From the NCBI GenBank assembly GCA_963828715.1, contig CAWHFX010000015.1, forward strand, positions 124,001 to 188,000: DNA of 64,000 bases, read 5' to 3'. A program made the position numbers and the translations under genes. The number at the start of each line of letters is the position of its first letter. Position 1 is the first letter of the stretch. The stretch is from JAQGMV01 sp963828715 (GTDB lineage: Bacteria > Pseudomonadota > Gammaproteobacteria > Burkholderiales > SG8-41). The notes below the pieces were generated by a model, which was given only the letters and a program-made list of their open reading frames with translations, had not been told where the DNA came from and ran no database searches. Positions 55,940 to 64,000 of the stretch are shown here, piece by piece.

Positions 55940-56422
55940 TCACCCACGGCGCGCCGCCTCGATGGCCGCGATGTCGATCTTTCGCATTTTCATCATCGCA
56001 TCGAACGCGCGCTTCGCAGCAGCAGGATCGGAGTCGGTTATCGCCTGAGTCAGTGCGATCGGCGTAATCTGCCAGGACAGTCCCCATCTGTCCTTGCACC
56101 AGCCGCACGCGCTCTCTTTGCCGCCGTTCCCTACGATCGCGTTCCAGTAACGATCCGTTTCGGCCTGGTCCGCGGTTGCGACCTGAAAAGAGAACGCTTC
56201 GTTGTGCTTGAAGGCGGGTCCGCCATTGAGTCCGAGGCAGGGAATCCCCATGACCGTGAATTCGACGGTCAGCACATCCCCTCTCTTCCCGGACGGAAAG
56301 TCTCCCGGCGCGTAAAGCACCGCGCCGACCGATGAGTCGGGAAAGGTCTTCGCGTAAAAACGCGCGGCCTCTTCGGCATCGCCATCGTACCAAAGGCAAA
56401 TCGTGTTTTTTGCTGGATTCAC
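55940..56422 (-). CDS. PhnB/3-dmu-9_3-mt-type VOC protein
   Basis: 160 residues. The VOC-related PhnB fold is recognised by ICLWYDGDAEEAARFYAKTFPDS, GIPCLGLNGGPAF (conserved LNGG) and CGWCKDRWGLSWQITP. Members are often called 3-demethylubiquinone methyltransferase in error; true function is unknown. GTG 56422 (MNPAKN) is the likely start; the track further upstream is non-coding. Confidence 0.85.
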   Translation of the reverse strand: MNPAKNTICLWYDGDAEEAARFYAKTFPDSSVGAVLYAPGDFPSGKRGDVLTVEFTVMGIPCLGLNGGPAFKHNEAFSFQVATADQAETDRYWNAIVGNGGKESACGWCKDRWGLSWQITPIALTQAITDSDPAAAKRAFDAMMKMRKIDIAAIEAARRG

Positions 56423-56591
56423 TTTGTCACTTCTCCTCGTAATGAGCCGTGTCGGTTGGATCGAATGCTGGATTTGACAGCGTCGCGAACGGCACGGTTG
56501 CCCTGAACTCACGCGTTCCGGTCGAACGCAGTTCGAGTCGGTGGCTGCCGGTCAGAGCGCTCGCGGTTGTTGCCGGAGCGCTCGCGCTTGT

Positions 56592-57527
56592 TCAGTGCGC
56601 CAGGTCCGCCGCAACCATCGCGGCGGCAATCGCCGCTTCACCCGCAGCACCGGTCAGCTCTCCCGAAAATCCGGAGCGCACGGCACCTATGGCGAAGATG
56701 GCTGCCTCCGCACTGCGCATGCGCTCGTCGGTCAGCACGCGGCCAGCTTCATCACGTCTGACGGACGACGGTAGAAACGCGGTGTTTGGTTCCACGCCGA
56801 TGAAAGGAAACAACCCCGAGCACGCCAGCTCCGATGTCTGTCCGGTCTTCACATTTCGCAGTCGGATTCCGTTCAGCGCGCCGTTACCGTGCACCGCGTC
56901 CACTTCCGAATCCCACGCCCACCTCACGTTCGCGGAGCTTGCCGCGCGCTCGATGTAGGCCTGCTTCGCTTTGAGCCGTGAGCGAACGATGATCGTGACG
57001 GTGCGTGCAATGGGCGCAAGCACCAGCGCCTCCTGCAACGCCGAATCGCCGCCGCCAACGACCGCGACGTCCTGACCCTTGAAGAAGAAGCCATCGCAAT
57101 GCGCGCACTGCGAGATGCCTTTCCCAACCAAGCCTTCCGCGCCCGGAACCCCGAGCGGCCGCAGACTCGCCCCGGATGCCGCGATAACACGGCGCGCACG
57201 CAACGTGCGCTCCTCGGTGCTGACGAGAAGGAGTCCGGTGTCCTTCGAGTGAGTCACTTCGACTGCAGCTTCGTGCCGTATATCGACTGCGCTGGCGCTG
57301 AGCTTCTCCGACATCGACGCAGCCAGCTCGACCCCCGATACTTCCGCGGTGGCCGGCCAGTCGTCGAGCGTATTCACCGTCGCGACCTGGCCACCGAGCA
57401 GTCCCTGCGTTTCCAGCAGCGCCGTCGGCAAGCCGCGGCGCGCCGTGTACCACGCGGCACTCAATCCGCCGATGCCGCCGCCGACGACAACGACGTCCCA
57501 GATGTCTCTTCTACGGCGCAGCGACAC
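56592..57527 (-). CDS. Thioredoxin-reductase-like FAD/NAD(P) oxidoreductase with CAHC
   Basis: 311 residues. VVVVGGGIGGLSAAW binds FAD, VAVVGGGDSALQEAL NAD(P), and the redox pair QCAHCDGFFFKG lies between them, exactly as in TrxB-type enzymes (CxxCD). FPFIGVEPNT and IFAIGAVR (for the usual ACGD) close the FAD site with a changed last motif. Its GTG at 57527 is two bases after the UGSC selenoprotein stop, so the two are almost surely one operon. It could reduce the selenenyl-sulfide of that protein; inference. Confidence 0.9.
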   Translation of the reverse strand: MSLRRRRDIWDVVVVGGGIGGLSAAWYTARRGLPTALLETQGLLGGQVATVNTLDDWPATAEVSGVELAASMSEKLSASAVDIRHEAAVEVTHSKDTGLLLVSTEERTLRARRVIAASGASLRPLGVPGAEGLVGKGISQCAHCDGFFFKGQDVAVVGGGDSALQEALVLAPIARTVTIIVRSRLKAKQAYIERAASSANVRWAWDSEVDAVHGNGALNGIRLRNVKTGQTSELACSGLFPFIGVEPNTAFLPSSVRRDEAGRVLTDERMRSAEAAIFAIGAVRSGFSGELTGAAGEAAIAAAMVAADLAH

Positions 57528-57529
57528 GC

Positions 57530-59262
57530 TCAGCCTTTCTTCGTGGCACGCCGCGGCGCAGCGGCTGCGGCATCGATCTTCTTCGTGACGGGATAACCCA
57601 GCACGCCGTTGTGCGCAAAGACGTATGCGCTGTTACGTGCAGGATCGCCGGTCACGACGATCATGTAGTCGTCCGGCTCCCATACGAGTGGCACCATCCG
57701 GTCCGGATCGTCCGACTCGAAGAAGACGCGCGGGATGCGTCCGAGCCGATACTCTTCCTCGAGATTCCAGATCGGCTTTGCCGTCCAGTCGCGCAGGATG
57801 CGTTCGTACTGCTCGCGCGGGTATGCGCGCGTGGTCGAACAGATACTGCTTGAGCTCTTCCTTACTCCAGCCCCAGCTCGCGATCGTGCGCGCGATGATC
57901 GGCCCGAGCAGGATGAGCGGACGCAGCGTGCCCATGCCCTGCCCGACCGTGAACATGATCTGCCACGAATACTGGCGCACCACCGCATCGGCAAGGTAGG
58001 GCAGCATCTCGTCGGGTGTGCTGCCCGATATCGACGAAATGTGATTGCCGCCTGTGAAGCGTGAGACGGTGACGGTGTTGTCGCCGGCCTCGTATCCCAT
58101 GTCGACGCTGAGCGGCTTCCAGCCGATCTCCTTCACCACGTCTTCGTTCTCGGCGACGACGACTCGCCAGGTGTTGCCGAACGTCGCCTTGTCGTTCTTG
58201 TGCGGCAGGAACCCGGCCACGTTGCGCAGGTACAGCCGCCAGAAGCGGCCGATGGACGTGTTGGCCATGAAGCCGTCGCGCATCACGCCCTTGCGTGTAA
58301 TTGAAGCGGAGCGTCTTGATGATCGGACCGTTCAGCACGATCAGGGTTTCACCGCCGGGCGTGTTGCCGCTGTGCTCGACGCCGTAGTAGGGGTCCGCCA
58401 TCGCTTCGACGAGCGCGATCAGCACGGACATGTATTCAGGGCGGCAGCCGGACATGACCCCGTTGACCGCGATGCTCCAGATCGTCGCGGCGCGGCTGTC
58501 GGGCAGCAGGATCCCGAGTACTTCGTCGGGGCTGCGCTTCGTGCAACGCAGAAACTGCTCCACCTTCTCGCGCGTCGGCGGCACGATCGGCAGGCCGTCG
58601 GCAAGCTCGTTTTCGTAGAAGTATCGGTTCACTTCGTCGAAGCCGCCCTTGAAGATCACGTCGCGTGCGCCCGGCTCGGTTTCGGATTCCGCGTGACCGA
58701 CTTCACCGGTGAGATTCCTCACCACGTCGTCCATCGTCACGCCGAGAACGTTGCGCCTCAACTCTTCCTTGCTCTGCACACCGGTGTGTCCGGGCACGGC
58801 CGCGACCGGAATGTTCGGCATGCCGAGACCAACCGACGTGCTCGCCGCCAGTCCGAGGAAGCCTTCACAGACCAGCGTCGCAGTGGGGATGCCTGCGCTT
58901 TCCGCCGCCACACTTGCCCGCAACACGGCGGGCGTGCAGCTCCCTCAAGCGCCCATTCCGGAGATGGCGGCATCGACCTTGAGCTCCTTGAAGCGTCGCG
59001 GCAACGCGGCCACCACTTCGCGCTCTTCGCCGCCGTGCGTGTTGCCGAACTCCTTGTAGCTCACCCACCGGATGTTCGGGTAACGCTCCTTCAGCCCCTC
59101 TTCGAGCGCCGCATAAACCTCGTCGCCGCGAAACACGAAATCCCAGAGCTGAGCGATCGTCTTGCCTTCCAGCGTGTCGAGGCGCCTGGCGAGCGGCTTC
59201 AACTGCACCTGACGCGGGCTGCGCGGCCACAGCACTTCGTATTGTCCGTCGTTGCTCGCCAT
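57530..59262 (-). CDS. UGSC-family selenoprotein fused to an unnamed domain (two one-base breaks)
   Basis: Predicted 576 residues. ATG 59262 follows AGGAG. Residues 1-105 end ...AAISGMGA; codon 106 is UGA (58947-58945), followed in the same frame by Gly-Ser-Cys and then TPAVLRASVAAESAGIPTA, which gives the U-G-S-C motif of the known UGSC (seleno)protein family. Sec106 and Cys109 would form a CxxC-like redox pair. From about residue 205 a second domain runs (DGLPIVPPTRE, SIAVNGVMSGCRPEY with Cys273), paralogous to 53672. Frames change near 58292 (NYTQG then VMRDGFMANTS) and 57838 (YLFD then TRAYPREQY), each one extra base; then the total is exactly divisible by three. TrxR-like gene follows directly. 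Confidence 0.88.
58911..58936 (-). promoter_or_regulatory. Candidate bacterial SECIS hairpin for UGA-106
   Basis: Reading on the minus strand after UGA: 11 bases, then GCCCGC (58933-58928), loop CGUGUU (58927-58922), GCGGGC (58921-58916). The 6-bp stem is perfect and a lower CAC/GTG pair (58936-58934 with 58913-58911) extends it past a two-base AA bulge. The apical loop begins 17 bases after UGA and has G at its second position, both within the published bacterial SECIS pattern (16-37 bases; G in the first two loop bases). Confidence 0.65.
58945..58947 (-). other. In-frame UGA, predicted selenocysteine codon 106
   Basis: The codons around it read ...ATG GGC GCT TGA GGG AGC TGC ACG: Met-Gly-Ala-(Sec)-Gly-Ser-Cys-Thr. 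The open frame is the same on both sides (both blocks share codon phase), so no frame shift is needed to pass this stop, unlike the other broken genes in the window. Confidence 0.85.
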
Positions 59263-59449
59263 GTGAACGCTCCTGAATGCCGAAACGCTGGAGAATAACT
59301 TAGAGTCCCTTGCACAATGAAGCGCGGCGCGCGAGTAGCGGCATCCGGGGCCGCATGCTAGGCTCGCTTCCACACCGTGAGAGGAGGCGACGCTTCGGCA
59401 TGATGCATCGCGAAATCGCCGCAGCGACACGTGCTCTGCGTCACTTGGA

Positions 59450-60442
59450 GTGACGCACGCGCTTTCCGCCGCGATCATCCGCGCAGCGTGTGCGCTCTTC
59501 GCCTGTGCGGTGCTGTCGATCAGTTCGGCGTCGGTCGGCGCCGACTATCCTGTGCGGCCGGTCCGCGTGCTCATACCATTTCCTGTCGGAAGCGCCGCCG
59601 ACATTATCGTGCGGGCGATGGAACCCCAGATGCGCGAGCGGCTGGCGCAGGCGCTGGTGATCGACAATCGCGGCGGCGCGGGCGGCAACATCGGTGCCGA
59701 ACTGACCGCGAAAGCGGCTCCGGATGGTTATACGATCATGATGGCGACGATCGGCACGCACGCGATCAATTACAGCCTTTACTCGAAACTGAGCTTTCAC
59801 CCGGTGCGCGACTTCACGCCCATCGCGCTCGTCGGTGAGAGTCCCAACGTGCTCGTCACGACGAATCGCATCGCGGCGAATACGGTGAAGGAGTTCATCG
59901 CGCTCGCGAAATCGAAGCCAGGGCAACTGAACTACGGAAGCTCGGGTTCCGGCACGACAGTTCATCTTTCGGGCGAGCTTTTCAACACGATGACGGGCGT
60001 CAAGACGATACACGTTCCATTCAAAGGCGCGTCCGAGGCGCTCACGGGCTTGCTGGGCGGTCAGGTCGACTTCATGTTCGCGAGTCTCTCTTCGGCGATC
60101 CCGCAGGTGAAGGCAGGCAAGCTGAAGTCGTTCGCGGTCACCAGCCCCGAGCGTTCCCCTTCGCTGCCGGACTTGCCAACCATGTCGGAAGCTGGTGTGC
60201 CTGGTTTCGCCGCCGTGGCGTGGTACGGTGTTGTCGGTCCGGCAGGCATACCGGCGAACATAGTCGCAACGTTGAGTAAAGCGACGTTCTCTGCGCTCGA
60301 GACGAAGGAGGTCAAGGAGCGCCTGTTCGCTTCGGGCGTGGAAATCCGAACGCTGGGTTCCGAGGCGTTCGGCAAGTTCATTCGATCCGAGATGGAAAAG
60401 TGGGCGAAGGTCGTAAAGGACTCCGGTGCGCGGGCCGATTAG
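59450..60442 (+). CDS. Bug/TctC-family binding protein
   Basis: 330 residues. GTG 59450 with TTGGAG just before. Signal peptide IIRAACALFACAVLSISSAS to VGA, then DYPVRPVRVLIPFPVGSAAD. IDNRGGAGGNIGAE and VPFKGASEALTGLLGGQV match; the C-terminus FIRSEMEKWAKVVKDSGA is standard. Divergent from the selenoprotein operon with about 190 bases between, so the two may share control. Confidence 0.92.
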   Translation: MTHALSAAIIRAACALFACAVLSISSASVGADYPVRPVRVLIPFPVGSAADIIVRAMEPQMRERLAQALVIDNRGGAGGNIGAELTAKAAPDGYTIMMATIGTHAINYSLYSKLSFHPVRDFTPIALVGESPNVLVTTNRIAANTVKEFIALAKSKPGQLNYGSSGSGTTVHLSGELFNTMTGVKTIHVPFKGASEALTGLLGGQVDFMFASLSSAIPQVKAGKLKSFAVTSPERSPSLPDLPTMSEAGVPGFAAVAWYGVVGPAGIPANIVATLSKATFSALETKEVKERLFASGVEIRTLGSEAFGKFIRSEMEKWAKVVKDSGARAD

Positions 60443-60513
60443 CGTTCGTCTAAAACCCGTTCGGGCTGAGGGTCGTGACTCGGCGCGGTCCAGGTGCAAA
60501 GCCGATTTCCTTC

Positions 60514-60762
60514 ATGACTAATTCATCCGAAGCAGTCCCATCTCCCTGCATCCGCAACTGCTGCCTGGACGAGTGGGGAATATGCCTCGGATGCCATCGC
60601 TCGCTCGCCGAAATCTGTGGCTGGAACGATGCGAGCGACCCGGAACGACTGGAAATCCTCGCGCGCTGCGAGGAGCGACGCACGTCCCGGGAGCGTGACA
60701 AACCGGTCTATCCGGAAAACGGACCGGTCTCGTTTTACGCGCGACGTCCAAAGACGGAATGA
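60514..60762 (+). CDS. DUF1289 (YbgA/Fe-S-like Cys-rich) protein
   Basis: 82 residues. The DUF1289 core PSPCIRNCCLDEWGICLGCHRSLAEICGW has four conserved Cys and the closing GW. Function unknown; the cysteine spacing suggests a metal or Fe-S site. Start 60514 (MTNSSEAVP) is the nearest ATG to the core. The stop overlaps the next gene by one or more bases (ATGATG). Confidence 0.85.
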   Translation: MTNSSEAVPSPCIRNCCLDEWGICLGCHRSLAEICGWNDASDPERLEILARCEERRTSRERDKPVYPENGPVSFYARRPKTE

Positions 60763-61776
60763 TGGAGAAGGCCTTGGCTCAGGCACCGACGATCGACACT
60801 CATGCCCACTACTTCCCGCAGTCCTACATCGACCTCATCGCGAAACTCGGGCCGCGCTGTGGCACGACGGTAGCACGAGGACGCGCAGGGCCGAACGTTC
60901 ATCCAGGTCGGGCTCCTGCTGCGGACCGGACCGATAACGCCGACGTTCATCGATCTCGACACGCGCCTGCGCGAGATGGATCGCCAGGGCGTGAAGATCC
61001 ACGTCCTCTCGCTCACACAACCGATGGTGTACTGGGCCGACGACGATCTCGGCATGCAGCTGTCGGTCGCGTTCAACGATGCGATCAGCGCGGCGCACCG
61101 GCAGCATCCCGAGCGCCTTTTCGGCTTTGCCACACTGCCGTTCCAGAATCCGAAGCTCGCGCTCGAAGAGCTCGACCGCGCCGCGAAGCTGCCGGGCATA
61201 CGCGGCGTCTACATCGCGACCGCGGTGCGTGATCGCGAGCTGTCCGACCGCAGCTTCTTCCCCGTCTACGCGCGCATGGAGGAACTGGGACTGCCGCTCT
61301 TCCTTCATCCGATGATGATCAACAACGAACGGATGAAGCAGTTCTATCTCGTCAATCTCTGCGGGAATCCGTTCGAGACGGCGCTCGCCGCGTCACATCT
61401 CATCTACGGCGGTGTGCTCGACGCGTTTCCCAGGTTCGAGATCAGCCTGCCACATGCGGGGGGTGTGCTGCCGATCCTGCGCGGACGGCTCGACCGTGGT
61501 TTCGAGACGCGCCAGGAATGCAAGACGATTCCACGTCCACCGAGCGAGTATCTGAAACGCTTTACCTACGACACGATCAGCTACGACGAACGAATCCTGC
61601 AGGATCTCGTCGAACTGGTCGGCGCGGACCGCATCATGATGGGCAGCGACTACTGCTTCGACATCGCGTACGAGGAGCCCGTCAGGATCGTGACGCAGAT
61701 GAAGCGCCTGAGCGAAGATCAGAAGCAGCTCATCCTCGGCGGAAATGCGATGAAGCTGCTGAACATCGGCCGCTAA
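60762..61776 (+). CDS. Amidohydrolase (ACMSD/gamma-resorcylate decarboxylase-like), one-base frame break
   Basis: IDTHAHYFPQSYIDLI gives the HxH metal motif at the start in one frame; the rest (GVKIHVLSLTQPMVYW, LPLFLHPMMINNERM with the metal His, ISLPHAGGVLPILRGR, IMMGSDYCFDIAYEEP with the metal Asp) is in another. Joining at about 60880 by removing one base gives 337 residues, the normal length. The 2-amino-3-carboxymuconate semialdehyde decarboxylase group removes CO2 from aromatic or muconate acids. Follows DUF1289 with overlap. Confidence 0.87.
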
Positions 61777-62096
61777 GCAGGCTGCTGCGCGGCTTTCCTG
61801 CTTCTCACGCGCCGTACGCTCGCGGTCGCGACACCCCTCCCGCGAATGCGCGTACCCGATTGTCACGCCCGCACGGCGGCGCCACGCTGACATCATCGTC
61901 GTACCGCGCGACCTCACGCTGAATCGGATCGCCGACAGCTACAACGCTCTGCGCAGCGCAGAGCACGTTCAGATCCTGCTCCGCTCTTTGGCCAATACTC
62001 GCGCACCACTTCGCAGGGCATGCTCGTAGATATGCTGGTTGACGGCGGGGCGATACAGGCGAACTGCTGTCGAGTCATGTCCTTCAGGAGATCGCG
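61777..62096. other. Intergenic region with a perfect palindrome
   Basis: 320 bases with no credible gene. A 19-base palindrome GCTCTGCGC-A-GCGCAGAGC lies at 61946-61964. AGGAGATCGCG just before 62097 is the ribosome site of the metalloprotease gene. No promoter boxes assigned with confidence. Confidence 0.45.
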
Positions 62097-64000
62097 ATGG
62101 CTGCACGAAGCGTAGATGTAACGTTCACGAACAAGAGCGGCGTCAATCTGGTTCTGTTCGGAACGAGTCTCCTGCACGGAGAATGGACGACGGAGCCGCC
62201 CGCGCGAATCGACGCCGGTCAGACCGTAACCTGGGCCTCGGAGTCGGACGGTGTGGCGACCGGCACGGAGGGCACCGCGTACTACGACGTCGAAGGACTG
62301 GACGACAGCAGTCGTTCGCTTTTCCACTGGGACAACCCGTTTGTCGGCTCGAATTCTTACAGCGAATTCTCCCCCGAAACATTCAAGTCCAGTCACTCGG
62401 GCGGCGGTGGAGATAACGCTCACGTCAACTGGATCTTCGACGATGCCTCGTCGACGGGAGACGGCATCCCGGATGACTGGAAGCGAACGGTGTCACCGTC
62501 GATCCGGGCGACGGAAGCGGACCCCAGTTCATCGACCTGCCGGCGATGGGCGCGGATGTCAACAAACCCGACATCTTCATCCAGGTCGACTTCATGGCGG
62601 ATACGACACACAGCCATGCGTTATCCGCTGCGGCGATCAAGACGGTGGTCGATGCGTTCGCGAAGGCGCCTTACATCAGCAGAAACGGCTCGATAGGCAT
62701 CAATCTCCATGTCGACGCGGGACCGGGCAGCATCATGAATTTCGTGACCGGCCAGAAGTGGGGCGCTCTCAGCCGGTCGCGTCAGCTCGGCGAAGTTCCT
62801 CAGCTGGGCACCGCAACGGTGGACGGGAGCGGCAACATCGTCAAGTACAACTGGACCGAATTCGACAAGATCAAGAACCAGCCGGGCGGCTTCACCAGGT
62901 ACCGGCCGCACCGGCCTGTTCCGCTACTGCATCTGTGCACATCAGCTCGCGACTGCAACCAACAGCGGTGTCGCGCGCGCCATACCGGGTTCGGATTTCA
63001 TCATCAGCCTGGGGACCTTCGCCGGCGTGACCGACACGAACATGGCAGGCACCTTCATGCACGAGCTCGGCCACTGTCTGGGTCTCGACCACGGCGGAGG
63101 AGACGGCACCAACAACAAGCCGAATTACGTCAGCGTGATGAATTACCTGTGGCAGTTTTCCGGTGTGACCCGGGGCGGCACGGCAAACATCGTCGACTAT
63201 TCCAACGCCGCGCTCGCCAACCTGAACGAAAAGAGCCTCGATGAGACGGTCGGTCTGGGCGCCGCTGCGGCGGGGACTGCTATCAGTCACTGGGTGCCAC
63301 CCACGCCTGCCGCCCCCGGCGCGTTCGTCCAGGTCGCCGACGGCAGTCAGCCGATCGACTGGGACGGAGACGGCCTGACCACCAAGAAGAACATTCCCGT
63401 CGACACGAACAATGACGGAGGCACCGGCCCGTTGACGCCGTTCGATGACTGGAAGAACCTCAAGCTGAGGGGCGGCGCCATCGGTGCAGGGGGCAGCTAC
63501 AAACCGCCCGAAGAGAGTTCGGTCGTGGAGATCACGCCGGCGGAGCAACGACTCATCCTGCCGCCGGATACGACGCCGCCGCAGACCACCGCGAGCGTGT
63601 GGCCAACGCCGAACGCCGCAGGCTGGAACCGAACGAACGTTCAGATTACGTTTACCGCGACCGACGATATCTCAGGAGTCGCGCGCACCGAGTGTGACGT
63701 GGATGGTGCGGGCAACGTGGCCGTGAGCGGGCCCGTTCCGATCACCGCCGAAGGCGTGCACGATGTCGAGTACCACTCCGTCGACCGCTCGCAGAACGTG
63801 GAGCGCGCGAAGCGCTTGACGGTGCAGATCGACAAGACTGCGCCCGAAGTCGTCATCAGCTTCGATCCGGTCCAGAACGATTTTCTCGTAACCGGCAGGG
63901 ACAGCCTTTCCGGGGTGGATCCGGCACCGGTGAAACCGAACCGCGTCACCCCGACCGAATGGACCGATTTTGGTTCGGACGTCGCCGAAATCCGGGTCTA
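62097..64000 (+). CDS. Secreted-type metzincin metalloprotease, multi-domain, open at window end (two frame breaks)
   Basis: An aegerolysin-like beta domain (1-110: VDVTFTNKSGVNLVLFG, HWDNPFVGSNSY) starts the protein. The middle (PDIFIQVDFMADTTHSHAL) shifts frame near 62488 (one base missing) and back near 62900 (one base extra), so both ends share the original frame. The zinc motif HELGHCLGLDH (63060-63092) with Met-turn SVMNY (63138) marks a metzincin. From 63570 Ig-like/OmpL47-type repeats follow (TTPPQTTASVWPTP, TFTATDDISGVA, VDRSQNVE) to the window edge. No signal peptide is seen; secretion route unknown. Confidence 0.78.

Noticed and set aside
1..64000. tRNA, rRNA, CRISPR array, insertion sequences, phage genes, TctA/TctB
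   Set aside because: Looked for by pattern (repeat spacing, transposase motifs, membrane subunits) and not found. A tRNA scan could still detect a single tRNA I missed.

Overview
This is a GC-rich (roughly 62-65 %) chromosomal segment of a betaproteobacterium, most likely a Burkholderiales member of the Bordetella/Alcaligenaceae type. The main evidence is about ten periplasmic tricarboxylate-transporter-type binding proteins (Bug/TctC family) scattered as orphans, none with TctA/TctB membrane subunits beside it. They sit among type III CoA-transferases, enoyl-CoA hydratases, carboxymuconolactone decarboxylase-like proteins and an M20 amidohydrolase. No rRNA, tRNA, CRISPR array, insertion sequence or phage gene was recognised.

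Layout. 1-8.5 kb: the edge of a surface polysaccharide locus, with four GT2 glycosyltransferases (one cut by the left edge), an ABC exporter with fused ATPase, a GalE-type epimerase and a second NAD-dependent epimerase. 8.6-31 kb: catabolic gene groups, nearly all with a Bug protein (MBL hydrolase/VOC; Bug-M20 amidohydrolase-deacetylase-Bug operon; CoA-transferase; CurA-like reductase; CapA; MmgE/PrpD; amidase with an AtzG-like small partner; TauD-like dioxygenase), plus DUF2905 and CorA. 31-45 kb: a degraded MFS gene, MarC, a HAD hydrolase, CoA ligases, three enoyl-CoA hydratases, a Gfo/Idh/MocA oxidoreductase, an ahpC-ahpD pair with a candidate OxyR site, VanZ and RidA. 45-56 kb: SDR, Bug, CMD-like protein, Spy-like chaperone, CoA-transferase, Bug, thioesterase, alpha-glucan phosphorylase, a protein with an unnamed domain, and a glycerophosphodiesterase. 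56-60 kb: a thioredoxin-reductase-like gene directly downstream of a predicted selenoprotein. 60-64 kb: Bug, DUF1289, amidohydrolase, and a large metzincin-type metalloprotease open at the right edge.

Most notable find: on the minus strand at 57530-59262, an in-frame UGA (58947-58945) is followed at once by Gly-Ser-Cys, giving the U-G-S-C motif of the UGSC (seleno)protein family. The frame stays open on both sides. A hairpin placed as expected for a bacterial SECIS element starts about 10 bases after the UGA. The UGSC domain is fused to a second domain, which also occurs as a standalone protein at 53672-54733. A CAHC-containing thioredoxin-reductase-like gene follows with a 2-base gap. I infer a selenium-dependent redox module.

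Other structure: an array of about 4.5 copies of an 88-bp hairpin-rich unit (16669-17065), with a diverged solo copy at 48846-48892 that keeps the stem by a compensatory change. About 14 single-base frame breaks in recognisable genes, mostly +1, look more like assembly error than decay. Where a gene is broken I give the full span and the approximate break point.
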